Positions 40,734-50,736 of a DNA stretch of 64,000 nt are shown one piece after another. Where the stretch lies: assembly GCA_963575745.1 (NCBI GenBank), contig CAUYUJ010012158.1, forward strand, positions 316,501 to 380,500. The letters run 5' to 3'. Numbering within the stretch: position 1 is the first letter of the stretch; the number at the start of each line of letters is the position of its first letter. The notes below the pieces were generated by a model. The model was not told the origin of the DNA and made no database searches. It saw only the letters and a program-made list of their open reading frames with translations. Made by a program: the position numbers and the translations under genes. Source of the DNA: Prorocentrum cordatum (Eukaryota; Sar; Dinophyceae; Prorocentrales; Prorocentraceae).

Positions 40734-40820
40734 CGCCGTAGATCTACAAACGTTCTAGGCTTCTTGTTTGTAGGTACGGCGAATAATCAATTTTGGGGTG
40801 CATCGATTCTGTAGTCGATC
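40734..40820. mobile_element. Foldback element, family C, copy 2
   Basis: CGCCGTAGATCTACAAAC (40734-40751) and GTTTGTAGGTACGGCG (40766-40781) form an inner hairpin with a 2-base bulge. GCATCGATTCTGTAGTCGAT (40800-40819) matches the right arm of the copy at 12109-12244. Confidence 0.55.
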
Positions 40821-41128
40821 TTCTACTCGAAGGGTCGTTCGTGCGCGCGGTGCTGCCAGGGGGCAGCCGGCGGGTAGCGGGATTCAGCGCAAGCGGGGCT
40901 CAGCTAGAGCGCCGGATCCTCTGGGAGCCTGAAGCTCCAGATTCTGGCTGAGCCGGTTTTGGGAGCCGCTCGCGGCCCTTGAGATGGCCAGGTTTGTGAA
41001 GCTTTCCGGAAGTTTGCAGCGCAGTTTTTCTTAGATCGGTTGAGCCGAGTTTGCGTTCGACCGGGTCGGTCCACGCCCTGGGGAGGAGGGGGCGAGTGTT
41101 GGGAGAGGTGGCCTTTTTGTCTCCTACC
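40821..41128. other. Unassigned stretch
   Basis: No repeat copy or gene recognised. Confidence 0.4.
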
Positions 41129-41605
41129 TTAACCCTTCTTCACCAACCCAATGATCTGGTTCAATGTATCTCTTCCCTCACCACACCTAATTACGCCCAT
41201 GGATGATCCTGTTCGTCCCGCCCTCTCCCCAACCTTCTTCTCGCCCTTTTTCGTTTGACCTTCCCCGTGACCCTTCCCCTGCCAGTGGGCGGAAATCATG
41301 TCCATATCCACGGCCTCGCGGGCCGGACCCTCGGGCCTCGACCCCTGGGATAGCTGGGCGCGTTTGTCGCAGATGCCCTGCGCGAAGCGGGTCCGTGCGA
41401 CTGCGTATCCGCGGGATTGCACCCCAGAGTCCAGACCGCGAGGGCGTGCGTAGGAACAGGTAGCTCCCCGCAATTGCGGCCAAGAATGCGGGAGCGGGCG
41501 CGGGGTGGGTCGCGGGGTGGGTCGCGAGCGGGTCGCGGGCGAGGAAGACAACAACGCAACGATAACATTACAAGAACAAGCAGAACCCGCCTGATGGAAC
41601 GCCAC
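41129..41605 (-). pseudogene. Possible basic coding fragment, unrecognised
   Basis: A 158-codon minus-strand frame; the last third reads REAVDMDMISAHWQGKGHG, GQTKKGEKKVGERAGRT and GRDTLNQIIGLVKKG before the stop. The acidic-hydrophobic start followed by Gly/Lys repeats resembles the linker before the zinc knuckle in copia-type gag, but no CCHC knuckle is visible. Low confidence. Confidence 0.2.
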
Positions 41606-41945
41606 TTGTGCCAGGCACCCGGGAACAAGGAATGACCGTTCGGCCTCCTCACTCTCATGCTCGCCTCTCGTCCGCCTTCCCTCATCGAGAATGGATCACC
41701 CCGAACCCCAACAATGCCGTAAACGTAGCCTCAGTTAGGTGCCCGTTTTTGCATTAGGGATTCTCAATCTGGGTGGTTTGGCTTGATACGTCTGCAGAGG
41801 AAAGCCCCAGTGCCCCTGATGTCTGTGGGCCTCTTGACTCAGGTCCGCTCCCAAAGGGTTCGGGGTCCTTTCGCTGCTGCTAATCGCTCCCCCCCTCCCC
41901 TGCCCTCCCTTGTCCAGGGGCAGCGATCGGGGGGGGATAGGCATA

Positions 41946-42096
41946 GGGGGGCTGCATCGACCCCTGATCGTCCATCGATCGTCGATAGGGGCCCGATAGC
42001 CCCAACCTGCCCAGGAACGTGCGGATTCACTATCGGGGGCCTACTGCCGTTGCATCGGCGATATATCGCCGATTCCAGGTCGATGCATCCCCCCCC
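41946..42096. mobile_element. Foldback element, family B, copy 3
   Basis: Left arm GGGGGCTGCATCGACC (41946-41961). The right arm GGTCGATGCATCCCCC (42078-42093) is its reverse complement with one mismatch. The interior GATCGTCGATAGGGGCCCGA, TGCGGATTCACTATCGGGGG and ATCGCCGATTCCA is shared with 57291-57449. Confidence 0.7.
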
Positions 42097-42154
42097 AGGC
42101 CAGTCACCCCCTACCGTTGCGCCACACCTGTCACTGCAAGTGGTTCCCACGGAT

Positions 42155-42562
42155 CGGAGGAGGAGGAGAAGGAGGAGGAGCAGGAGGAGGAGGAGGTGGA
42201 TGAGCAGGAGCAGGAGCAGGAGGAGCAGGAGGAGCAGGAGCAGGAGGAGGAGGAGGAGGAGGAGGAGGAAGACGCCAGTCACCCCCTTGCCGTTGCGCCT
42301 CGCCTGTCACTGCAAGTGGTTCCCGCGGATCCCCTCCCTCTCCCTGGCACCCCCCGCGCCCCTGGGGCCAGGGCCGAGCGCGCCACGCCCCCCCGATGGG
42401 GGCCCTGCAGGAGCCGGGCGGCGCGCACCTCCTCCTTCTCCTTCCCCTCCTCCACCTCCTCCTCATCCTCCCTCCTTCCTCCTCCTCCTTCCTCCTCCTC
42501 CGCCCCCTCCTCCTCCTCCTCCTCCTCCTGCTCCTCCTCCTGCTACTCCTCCTCCTCCTGAA
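42155..42562. repeat. GGA array and opposing CCT array
   Basis: GGAGGAGGAGCAGGA units at 42155-42272 and CTCCTCCTCC units at 42425-42562 are inverted relative to each other across 150 bp. TTGCGCCWCRCCTGTCACTG and CAAGTGGTTCCC occur just before each half (42117-42152 and 42293-42328), a direct repeat of about 36 bp. Confidence 0.75.
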
Positions 42563-42843
42563 GTGGGTACGGCAAGACTGGGCACGACGGCCATCAGCTT
42601 CTGCTTGCTCATGATGAACAAGGGGGGTATCGCCAGAGCCCTGGTTGAGGGGAGGCAGCTGGTGATCGGGCCCCGAAGCCCGAAGTGTGGACTGGGATCA
42701 CTGAGCCAGGTCTGCCGTAGCTGGTTTGCTTCGTGTGCTGGTAGTTCCGGTTAGTTGACTGGAGCGGGGGGGGGCGCGTTCCTCGGCACACGTCATTGAA
42801 CCAGAGGTCCCACTAAGCCCAGTCCCCCCAACGCCCGAACAAG

Positions 42844-42985
42844 GTTCGTTGTCCATGCCGCCGCGAGCGCTGTTCATTTAGGACAGACGCCGCCTGCCCA
42901 ACAGCGGCCGCTGTCGGGTTTCGATGGCATTTGTTGTTGGGCCTCGTGCCCATTTGTCCGCACCCGTTTTGGGCGTCCAGAGTCA
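42844..42985. mobile_element. Family G element, right half
   Basis: GTTCGTTGTCCATGCCGCCG, GGACAGACGCCGCCTGCCCA and ACAGCGGCCGCTGTCGGGTT match 30790-30907 in order. Confidence 0.6.
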
Positions 42986-42996
42986 CCACTTACCAG

Positions 42997-43141
42997 ACCA
43001 CCCCAACCCAACCCGAAGGTCCCAGACTAAAAATTCGGGTTGGGGGTGTATGGGTTCCATCGTGTTTCCACACTCTGGAGTGCCCCCCCCCCCTTGGAAA
43101 TGGACGATCCCAAATGTGATTTCGGGTTGGGTTGGGGTGGT
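42997..43141. mobile_element. 145-bp foldback with perfect 21-bp arms
   Basis: 42997-43017 (core CCCCAACCCAACCCGAA) and 43121-43141 (core TTCGGGTTGGGTTGGGG) are exact reverse complements. The right arm overlaps the start of the 518-bp tandem duplication, so a second copy of it appears at 43639-43659 without a left arm. Confidence 0.75.
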
Positions 43142-44141
43142 TTTGTAGGTAGGAACCTGGCAGGTGCCACCCCAGACTTGGAGCCAGCTGGGGTTGGGAG
43201 GTGGCCCAGGGGGAGCAGGTTCTAGGCGCTGGGTTCGGGAAGGTTTTGTAATCCCGTTTGCAGTGACTGGGGGCGTCTGGGCCCACAGAACCGTCAAAAA
43301 CGGATCAAGGGTGAAAAGCTACACCAGATGGACCCCGAGCGGGGTCCAGGCACCGACTCTGAGCTGATCTGGCCCCATCCCCTCTCCCGACCGATTTTCT
43401 GTCGTCCCAATCAGGTCGGATCCCCCATCGGCCTCCAGCCCCAGACATGCTCTGCGTCATGATAAAGAGCAGACGCTCGGCTTTTGGCCTCGTTCGGCCT
43501 CGGGGCCTCGCGTTCGGCCTCTGGGGGCGCCTTCGGCCAGACGCCACCAGATGCACCGAAATGTTCCCAAACGGCCCACAAGGTTTCCCCGAGCGCCCCC
43601 CAGATGGGCGCAAGAGGCAAAACGATCCCAAATGTGATTTCGGGTTGGGTTGGGGTGGTTTTGTAGGTAGGAACCTGGCAGGTGCCACCCCAGACTTGGA
43701 GCCAGCTGGGGTTGGGAGGTGGCCCAGGGGGAGCAGGTTCTAGGCGCTGGGTTCGGGAAGGTTTTGTAATCCCGTTTGCAGTGACTGGGGGCGTCTGGGC
43801 CCACAGAACCGTCAAAAACGGATCAAGGGTGAAAAGCTACACCAGATGGACCCCGAGCGGGGTCCAGGCACCGACTCTGAGCTGATCTGGCCCCATCCCC
43901 TCTCCCGACCGATTTTCTGTCGTCCCAATCAGGTCGGATCCCCCATCGGCCTCCAGCCCCAGACATGCTCTGCGTCATGATAAAGAGCAGACGCTCGGCT
44001 TTTGGCCTCGTTCGGCCTCGGGGCCTCGCGTTCGGCCTCTGGGGGCGCCTTCGGCCAGACGCCACCAGATGCACCGAAATGTTCCCAAACGGCCCACAAG
44101 GTTTCCCCGAGCGCCCCCCAGATGGGCGCAAGAGGCAAAAC
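43104..44141. repeat. 518-bp tandem duplication, two copies
   Basis: 43104-43621 repeats as 43622-44139 at an offset of exactly 518 bases (for example GATCCCAAATGTGATTTCGG at 43106 and 43624; GAGGCAAAAC ends at 43623 and 44141). Translations across the two copies are identical where I compared them, implying near-identity and a recent event. No gene is recognised inside. Confidence 0.9.
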
Positions 44142-44329
44142 AAATAATATTCCATAGGGTTTCCTGTGTTCTCGAAGGTCTCGATTTTTCGAGCTTCCAG
44201 CGATCAGCAGGGCCCCAAAGACCGCCCCGAAACGGCCCAAGAGGACCCCAAGAGGGCCCCAAAACTGCCCAAATGAAATTCAAAAACGGCCCTCGAGAGT
44301 TCCGATCCGAGACGGCCCCAAGAGGGCCC

Positions 44330-44402
44330 CAAATTTAACACACATTTAACACAAACTGCTTCCTCGTCCAGGACGGCGGCGTGTCAAATTTGTGTTAAAT
44401 TG
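44330..44402. mobile_element. 73-bp AT-rich foldback
   Basis: Arms 44330-44352 (AAATTTAACACACATTTAAC) and 44381-44402 (GTCAAATTTGTGTTAAATTG) are inverted repeats with a few mismatches and a GC-rich loop. Confidence 0.6.
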
Positions 44403-44904
44403 TTGGGGTTCTGGGGCCTCCCTGGGAGCTTCCTTGGCGCCCCTTTGGGGCGCCCTCCCAGGCTATGCTCAAAAGCTCTCGTGGGGGCCTGTGGGAGTTT
44501 GAGGAGAGCCCCAGGAAGTTTTTGGAGGCCCTGGAGGCCCCACAAATCTGCAGAGTACGGAGGCCGCGGAAAAGCAAAACACGCCCCAGAACGTGTAATC
44601 GTCCGTTCACGTTCACAGACGACGACCACCACCACCACCACGACCACTACGACGCCCACCGCGACGATCATCGCGACGGCGCCGGCGGCGGCGGCGGCGG
44701 CTGCGGCGGCGGCGCCCGCGGGGGCGGCGGCGGTGGCGGCGGCGACGGCCTGGCGGCCCAGAGCTTCTGGGGACCGGCAGCACTAGCGGAGGCAAAGGGG
44801 CTCGGCCTTCGGCGTGTCTGGGATAAGGGGAGGAATCGTCCGTCCGCGGAAGATAGTCGTGCTGCGCAGGGGCCGCAGACCGGCACACCGCGCGCCCGGG
44901 GGTA
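44403..44904. other. GGCCCC-repeat relics and GCC/GGC triplets
   Basis: 44403-44560 carries GGGGCCTCCCTGGGAGC-type phrases; 44617-44755 has ACCACC then GGCGGC units. No gene. Confidence 0.5.
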
Positions 44905-45260
44905 GGCCGTGGTGGTGAGGCGGTGGGTGGGTGGGCGGGTGGAGGAGGGGGAGGGGGGGGAGGGGAGGGGTGGACCTGTTGAGGGTGGGAAGGGGGCGAC
45001 GGGAGGGCGGGGGGGGGTGCGTTTGGGGGAGAGGGGGGGGGGGGGATGGGGAGTGGGGGGGCGGGGGGGTGGTGGGCCGTGGTGCAGGGGTTCATGGGGT
45101 TTATCTCCTATTATTCTTTTTTTTTTTTTTTTTTTTTCTTTATTTTTTTTTTTCTCTTCTTTCTTTTTTTTATCTTTTTTTTTTATTTGTTATCCTCTTC
45201 TTTTTGTTCTTTTTTTTACTTGTCCCAGCTTTTTTCTTTTTTATTTTTTCCAGAAGGCCC
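44905..45260. repeat. G-rich tract followed by T-rich tract
   Basis: GGTGGG/GGGAGG runs 44905-45085; T runs broken by C/A 45116-45255. Confidence 0.85.
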
Positions 45261-45404
45261 AGCACCTCGACGCAAGGGCGGCCTTTGCCTGGGGAACCTC
45301 TCCCTGGGTACTTTTTGGTTTCGTGGATCAGCGCAAGGTCTATTGACAACGACTGCACGGTCGGCTAGAACCTAAGCGCGCGCGCGTAACGCGCGTGGTT
45401 ATAG

Positions 45405-46235
45405 TGCATACACGTATGTATGTATGCATGCATGCATGCATGTATGCATGTATGCATGTATGTATGTATGTATGTATGCATGCACGTATGTATGTATGTA
45501 TGTGTGTATGTGTGTATGTGTGTATGTGTGTGTATGTATGGATGTATGTATGTATGCATGTATGCATGCATGCATGTATGTATGCATGTATGTATGTATG
45601 TATATATGTATGTATGTATGTATGTGTGTATGTATGTGTGTACGTACGTATGTATGTATGTGTGTATGTATGTATGCATGTATGTATGTATGCATGTGTG
45701 TATTTATGCATGTATGCATATATGTGTATATGCATATATGCAGGTATGTATATGTGTATGTATGTATGTATGTATGTGTGTACGTATGTATGCATGTATG
45801 GATGCATGTAGGCATGTGTGTACGTATGTATGTATGTATGTATGTATGCATGTCTGCATGTATGTATGACTGTATGTATGTATGTATGTATGTATGTATG
45901 TATGTATGTACGTATGTACGTATGTACGTATGTACGTATGTACGTATGTACGTATGTACGTATGTACGTATGTACGTATGCACGTATGTACGTATGTACG
46001 TATGTACGTATGTACGTATGTGCGTATGTACGTGTGTACGTGTGTACGTGTGTACGTATGTACGTATGTACGTATGTACATATGCATGCATGTATGTATG
46101 TGTGTAGTTATGTAGTGCTGTATGGATGTTCGTGTAGCCGTATGCATGGCTGCCTGCATGTATGTATGCATGCATGTGTGTCTGTATGCTTGGTTGTGTG
46201 TATGTATATCTGTATGTATGTGCATATATATGAAG
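45405..46235. repeat. ATGT tetranucleotide array with block structure
   Basis: Blocks of TATG with CATG (45420-45480), GTGTATG (45500-45535), uniform TACGTATG (45906-46075) and CATGCATG. The uniform (GTACGTAT)n block is self-complementary. His/Thr/Tyr/Ile and Met/Cys/Val/Tyr frames spanning it are artefacts. Confidence 0.95.
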
Positions 46236-46550
46236 ATGTGTACCTTTATATAATTATCATACGCACCTCTCCGAGGGAGTAGAGCTCAGAGGCGAATAAT
46301 GCGTACGCGGGGCGCCGCGTCCGCGATTTGTCTGGCCGTTTCGCTAGGGACAGCCTCGAAATTCTGAAAATCGGTGACACCCTTCACGCAGATCGTGACG
46401 TCAGGGTCCAACAAACACATCGGATTTTCAACAGTTTAACATAACACCTTCACACACACATTGTACATTCAATCATGTTGACCCCGATTCTCAGACAATG
46501 GCGGTTTCGCCTAAAACATCCTCCCAACATCGAGCCCCAACGTACCCTCT
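46236..46550. other. Unassigned stretch
   Basis: No recognised feature. Confidence 0.4.
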
Positions 46551-47005
46551 GGTGCCCCAGACCCCGCCTCGGAGTCTCCTGGGGGCCTCCTGGAACCTCC
46601 TGGGGCCTCCTGGGGCTTTCTGAACCTTCTGGTACCCCAAACCCCGCCTCGGAGCCTCCTGGGGGTCTCCTGAAACCTCCTGGGGCCTCCTGCGGCCTCC
46701 TGGAGCCTCTTGGGGCCTCCTGAAGCGTCATGGGGTCTCCTGGGCCTCCTGAGGCCGCCTGGGGCCTCCTGGGGCCTCCTGGGGCCTCAGAACTACATGC
46801 ACACACAGAGACACAAATCACGCCCAACACATCACACGGTAGACAAGCATAATACACAACACCTACAACGCACAAAAAGCACGCACACCACAGAGCACAC
46901 ATCACACACACACACCACTCACAATCCTGGGGCTTCCTGGAGCCTCTTCTGGTATCCAAGTCGGGCCTCCTGAGGCTTCCTGGGGGGCCCTGGTACACAC
47001 ATCGC
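46551..47005. repeat. GGGGCCTCCT repeats with a CA-rich interruption
   Basis: CTCCTGGGGCCTCCTGGGG units 46570-46795 and 46930-46990; ACACACA/CACAACAC-rich 46796-46920 between them. The complementary motif AGGAGGCCCC occurs at 18815-18925 and a CCCAGGAGG form at 62815-63080. Confidence 0.8.
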
Positions 47006-47127
47006 AAGGTGTGGCAACCCCACTTGCGCTCGAGTGCGACTTCGCTGTTGCATGTCACTCCTGCTTCAAACGCCCCTTCATTTTTTTTAGTATGAGCCTG
47101 GGCACACACGTGCCACTTGTTATATAT

Positions 47128-47146
47128 ATATATATATATACATATG

Positions 47147-47177
<31 letters not shown>

Positions 47178-47178
47178 C
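47128..47178. repeat. AT array
   Basis: (TA)n with CATATG interruptions; self-complementary. Confidence 0.9.
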
Positions 47179-47244
47179 AACCTGTTTTTCTTCTGTGGGT
47201 GTGAAGACCTCCCACCCTCGCCAGGAGGGCGTAGACAATATGAA

Positions 47245-47562
47245 TTAGTCGACTGGTGTACTTGTGCAAGTAGTGCTAAGGTGGAGGTACGTTGTACGGT
47301 TGGACCCTCCCTTACGGCCGTTCCCGTAGGCCCAGGGGCCGTAAGGGAGTGTTCGGCTCCCTCCAGTGCATATTGACGGCAAGGTGTTCAGGGCTTCGGC
47401 AGCCAGGACTTTGCAAACGGGGACATTGACAGATCCAGTCGGTTTTCGGGGCGTTCCAACTTGCCATGGTTTATCAAAGTCCCCGTCTACGGGGCCCTGA
47501 GGGGTACAGTCAAGGCGCTGAAACAAGGACCAGTTTGGGTTCGCAGCGGTCTCGCTGTTCAC
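47245..47562 (-). CDS. Hypothetical 105-codon frame
   Basis: A minus-strand frame without simple repeats: ETAANPNWSLFQRLDCTPQG, DGDFDKPWQVGTPRKPTG, AALNTLP-like middle, ending STTCTSTPVD. The composition is protein-like but no family is recognised. A 13-bp perfect hairpin (CTCCCTTACGGCC 47307-47319 with GGCCGTAAGGGAG 47337-47349) lies inside it, which argues for a noncoding element. Confidence 0.2.
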   Translation of the reverse strand: MNSETAANPNWSLFQRLDCTPQGPVDGDFDKPWQVGTPRKPTGSVNVPVCKVLAAEALNTLPSICTGGSRTLPYGPWAYGNGRKGGSNRTTYLHLSTTCTSTPVD

Positions 47563-47751
47563 TCGGCCCTTCCATGTTTGTTCATCTAGCCTCTAGCGAT
47601 CTTCGTGCACAGGTGCTTTTGGTGCCACCAAGCGGCTTTGTTCCTTCTTGAGCGTTCCGTCTTTTGGATGGGACAGAAATCGCCACCCCGACGCCCTTGT
47701 GGATCCGCGTGGGGCGTGGGCACGTGATGTCAAAACGAATGCAGGGGGGAC

Positions 47752-47850
47752 GGGAGGAAGAGGAGGAGGAGGAGGAGGAGAGGAAGGAGGAGGAGGAGGA
47801 GGAGGAGGAGGAGGAGGAGGATCGGGAGGAAGAGGGGAAGGAGGAGCGAG
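47752..47850. repeat. GGA array
   Basis: GAGGAGGAGG units immediately upstream of the PPR fragment. Confidence 0.9.
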
Positions 47851-47859
47851 CGGTTGTCG

Positions 47860-47997
47860 ATGGCTTTGGCGCTGCTCAGCGAAGTGCGGGATGCGAGACT
47901 GGAGCCAAGTGTCGTCAGCTACCATCCGGGGATTAACGCATGCGAGAAACTCGGAGAAGGTGCAATGAAAGCATGGGTCGTGAACCGGAGCCTCAAG
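47860..47997 (+). pseudogene. Pentatricopeptide repeat (PPR) fragment
   Basis: From ATG at 47860 the frame reads MALALLSEVRDARLEPSVVS, then YHPGINACEKLGEGAMKAW. This is one 35-residue PPR motif: helix A with the ALALLSEV-DA-LEP pattern, helix B with VVSY--GI-ACEK. In PPR proteins arrays of such motifs bind organellar RNA. Only one motif is present; the frame then runs into VVNRSLKGACAAG and a GGA array. GGA arrays bound it on both sides (47752-47850, 48075-48262), so it looks like an orphan exon or a captured fragment. The wording of the motif is very close to PPR repeats I associate with dinoflagellate proteins (memory-level). Confidence 0.6.
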
Positions 47998-48074
47998 GGC
48001 GCATGCGCCGCTGGCATCTTGGTGCGGTTCGTGCGCATGGGAACGCGTGGGGGCGTGCCCCCTCCAGGAGCAGC

Positions 48075-48262
48075 AAGAGCAAGAGCAAGAGGAGGAAGAG
48101 GAGGAGGAGGAGAAGGCGGAGGAAGGAGGAGGAGGAGGAGGAGGAGGAGGAGGCGGAGGCGAAGAACGGAGGAGGAGGAGGAGGAGGAGGAGGAGGCGGA
48201 GGAGAAGGAGGAGGAGGAGGAGGAGGAGGAGAGGGGGGGGGGGGAAGGTAGGAGGAGGAGGA
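48075..48262. repeat. GGA array
   Basis: GGAGGAGGA units with GCGGAGG variants; Glu-, Gly- and Arg-rich frames are artefacts. Confidence 0.9.
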
Positions 48263-48429
48263 ATAGGAGGCAGGCAGTGCATGGCAGCACGATGCCTGCA
48301 CTGACGGCTTGGTGGATCGGTGGCCCCGCGCGCGGCGTGCGGCGCGCCCCCCAGCGGCTCCGCAAAGGCCCCGCCCCGCGCGCGCGCGCGGGGCCACCGC
48401 GCGGCGCGCCCGCGCGGGCCGCGCGGCGC

Positions 48430-49075
48430 CGCGCGATGGCGGCCGGGAGCCCGGTGGGCTCGGGGAGGGGGTGTCGGGGAAACGTAAGACTCGAGTAAGC
48501 CGGAACTCGGGTTTGCCGACGTTTTTTGGACGAGCGCGCCTTGGATTTTGACGGTCTGGTTTTCGTGGGATGTCTGCAGCGGGAGCTCGCGATGGCGGCC
48601 GGGAGCCCCGTGGGCTCGGAGGGGGTGGGCTTTTTTTTTATTTCCTCCCCAGGGCAAGGCTCGCCGCTACTCGGGCCAAACCCCGCCCTCCCTCGGATAG
48701 CGCTGACGATCGTATTGGGGGATCGGGCGGGCCTAGGACGAGGATACATCCGCTCCAGAGTGCAGGAAAGCTCTCAGAGCGTTCCAGAACACTCTGAGAA
48801 GGCCGCGGCGCCCGAGACATCTTCTAGATGTTACCCTCGTCCTGGCTCCGTCGGGTGGCCTGGACACCTCCCTTACATGCTATGGTGCGCACAGGCGATT
48901 GATGCGCCGGTGGCGCGGACACTCGGGGAGCGGGTGCAGTCAAGGCCCCTCTCGGGGAAACGTAAGACTCGAGTACGCCAGAATTCGGCTGCGCCTACGC
49001 TTTTGGACGAGCCCGCCCTGGATTTCGACGGTCCAGTTTTCGTGGGATGTCTGCAGCGGGAGCTCGGGGCAAATT
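48430..49075. repeat. Direct repeats of about 115 bp and 35 bp
   Basis: GGGGAAACGTAAGACTCGAG, TTTTGACGG/TTTCGACGG, TTTTCGTGGGATGTCTGCAG and CGGGAGCTCG at 48477-48588 recur in the same order at 48955-49068. GATGGCGGCCGGGAGCCC then GTGGGCTCG occurs at 48436 and 48591. On the minus strand both long copies keep an open frame reading LPLQTSHENQTVKIQGALVQ or LPLQTSHENWTVEIQGGLVQ, then KRRRSRILAYSSLTFPR in the second. Confidence 0.75.
48732..48846. mobile_element. Foldback element, family F, copy 1
   Basis: CCTAGGACGAGGATA (48732-48746) and TACCCTCGTCCTGGC (48832-48846) are inverted arms with few mismatches. The interior GAGCGTTCCAGAACACTCTG then AGAAGGCCGCGGCGCCCGAG matches 56143-56446. Confidence 0.65.
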
Positions 49076-49324
49076 TCAGAGTGGGTCTCGTCATTCTCCT
49101 GACGGCCCCGTCGGGGCAACCCGGGCCCGCCGAACTTGTGTCTCACGTCTCCCCGATGTTCGGAGGCGACGATAGGAGGCGAATAGCCCAGGGGAGAGCG
49201 GTGCAGGTATCCAGAGCTTCCGATCGCCCATGCTTATCTTTTCCGACGGGTCTCCCTGGCGAATATGCGTGTAGCGCCCGCCCCTGGTGTATCCGCCCTT
49301 ATCGTCCGCCCCGAGCCTCGGCAT

Positions 49325-49390
49325 GCGTGTTTGTGTGTGTGTGTGTGTGTTTGTTTGTGTGTGTGCGTGCGTGCGTACGTGCGTGCGTGC

Positions 49391-49446
<56 letters not shown>

Positions 49447-49455
49447 GTGTGCGTG
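49325..49455. repeat. GT array with GTGC block
   Basis: (GT)n and GTGC/GTAC units. Confidence 0.95.
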
Positions 49456-49917
49456 ATCGGTGTCAACTTGTGGGAGCCTTGTGTCAAGGGAGGAAATCCA
49501 CCCAGATCCCGACAATTGGCGTTTACTAAACGGCCCTGGGCGTTTACTAAACAGCCCTTCCCTGTTCGATTCTTCCCTTGGGCGCGTTTACTAAAGGCTT
49601 CGCGTGTCGGAGTGCTTATCATGGATGTGGATGCTCTGCCCTCTTTTGTGTGCCCTCGAAATTCAGTTTTAAGAGTGCACTCTGTTTTTTCTCATTATTT
49701 TTTTCATTGCTCACGCGCTGTGGCTGGCGCATGGTTTCTGGACTGGACTAGTGCGCGCCAGCGTTTGGTAATCGACGAGGAAGCGCAGGATTTGCGTCGA
49801 TTGAGCGTCGAGTCGCGCTGATTTGCGTCGGTCAGCGTCGATTCGCAAGAGGCAACAAGATGACATGGGAGGCACCCATGAGTTGCCACATGAGTGTGTG
49901 TGTGTGTGCATCTCTCT
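49456..49917. other. Unassigned stretch
   Basis: GCGTTTACTAAA occurs three times (49521, 49541, 49577); GCGTCG(A/G)TT motifs repeat at 49793-49845. No gene. Confidence 0.45.
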
Positions 49918-50119
49918 AGGCCCCCAGATGGGGTCATAGTAGATAGTCTCGGAAGATCGCGCCGCATCGCTGATGCATCGCCGATGAGGCACGATGTGGA
50001 GCCCGACTCCTGATTTGTCTCCACGCCGATAGCGCAGATGCGTCGCCAACGTTGGCGATGCATCGCCGATGCGGCGCGATCCTCGGACCACATCTACTCG
50101 GACCCCACTTACGAGGCCT
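49918..50119. mobile_element. Foldback element, family A, copy 3
   Basis: Left AGGCCCCCAGATGGGGTC, right GACCCCACTTACGAGGCCT, interior CGCCGCATCGCTGATGCATC, GGCGATGCATCGCCGATGCG and TCTCCACGCCGATAGCG. Confidence 0.7.
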
Positions 50120-50271
50120 CTAACTCAAGACCTCAGTGTATTTGTGTGGACGTGTTTGTGTGTGTGTCTTTGTGCCCCGCGACTGAGGGCTCGGTCGCTC
50201 CCGTTAGCGTCGTGCCGCTTGCTCGACTTGCTCCGCCTCGTCGCCGCTCGCGCGGCCGCGACCGGCCAAAA

Positions 50272-50272
50272 G

Positions 50273-50326
<54 letters not shown>

Positions 50327-50389
50327 CGTGTTTGTTGTTGTTGTTGTTGTTGTTGATGATGTTGCTGTTGTTGTTGTTGTTGCTGTTGC

Positions 50390-50423
<34 letters not shown>

Positions 50424-50697
50424 CTTGTTGTTGGTGGTGGTGTTGTTGTTGTTGTTGTTGGTGGTGGGGTTGTTGTTGTTGTTGTTAATGTTGTTGGTGT
50501 TGTTGTTGCTGTTGTTGTTGGTGTTGTTGTTGTTGTTGCTGATGTTGTTGTTGTTTTTGTTGCTGTTGTTGTTGCTGTTGTTGTTGTTGGTGGTGTTGTT
50601 GTTGTTGGTGGTGGTGGTGGTGTGTGTGTGTGTGTTGCGCGCGCGGGTGTGTGTGTGTGTGTGTTGCGCGCGCGTGTGTGTGTGTGTGTGTGCATGT
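50272..50697. repeat. GTT array then GT array
   Basis: (TTG)n with GCTGTT and GGTGGT interruptions to 50620, then (GT)n broken twice by the same TTGCGCGCGCG segment (50634-50645, 50664-50673). Confidence 0.95.
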
Positions 50698-50736
50698 CGT
50701 GGCTTGAGTCATGGTGTCTCCCCAGGTTTCATGGCT

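Noticed and set aside
45399-46175. 258-codon His/Thr/Tyr/Ile minus-strand frame and matching Met/Cys/Val/Tyr plus-strand frames
   Set aside because: A 4-bp repeat unit gives a 12-base period and so keeps frames open regardless of coding.
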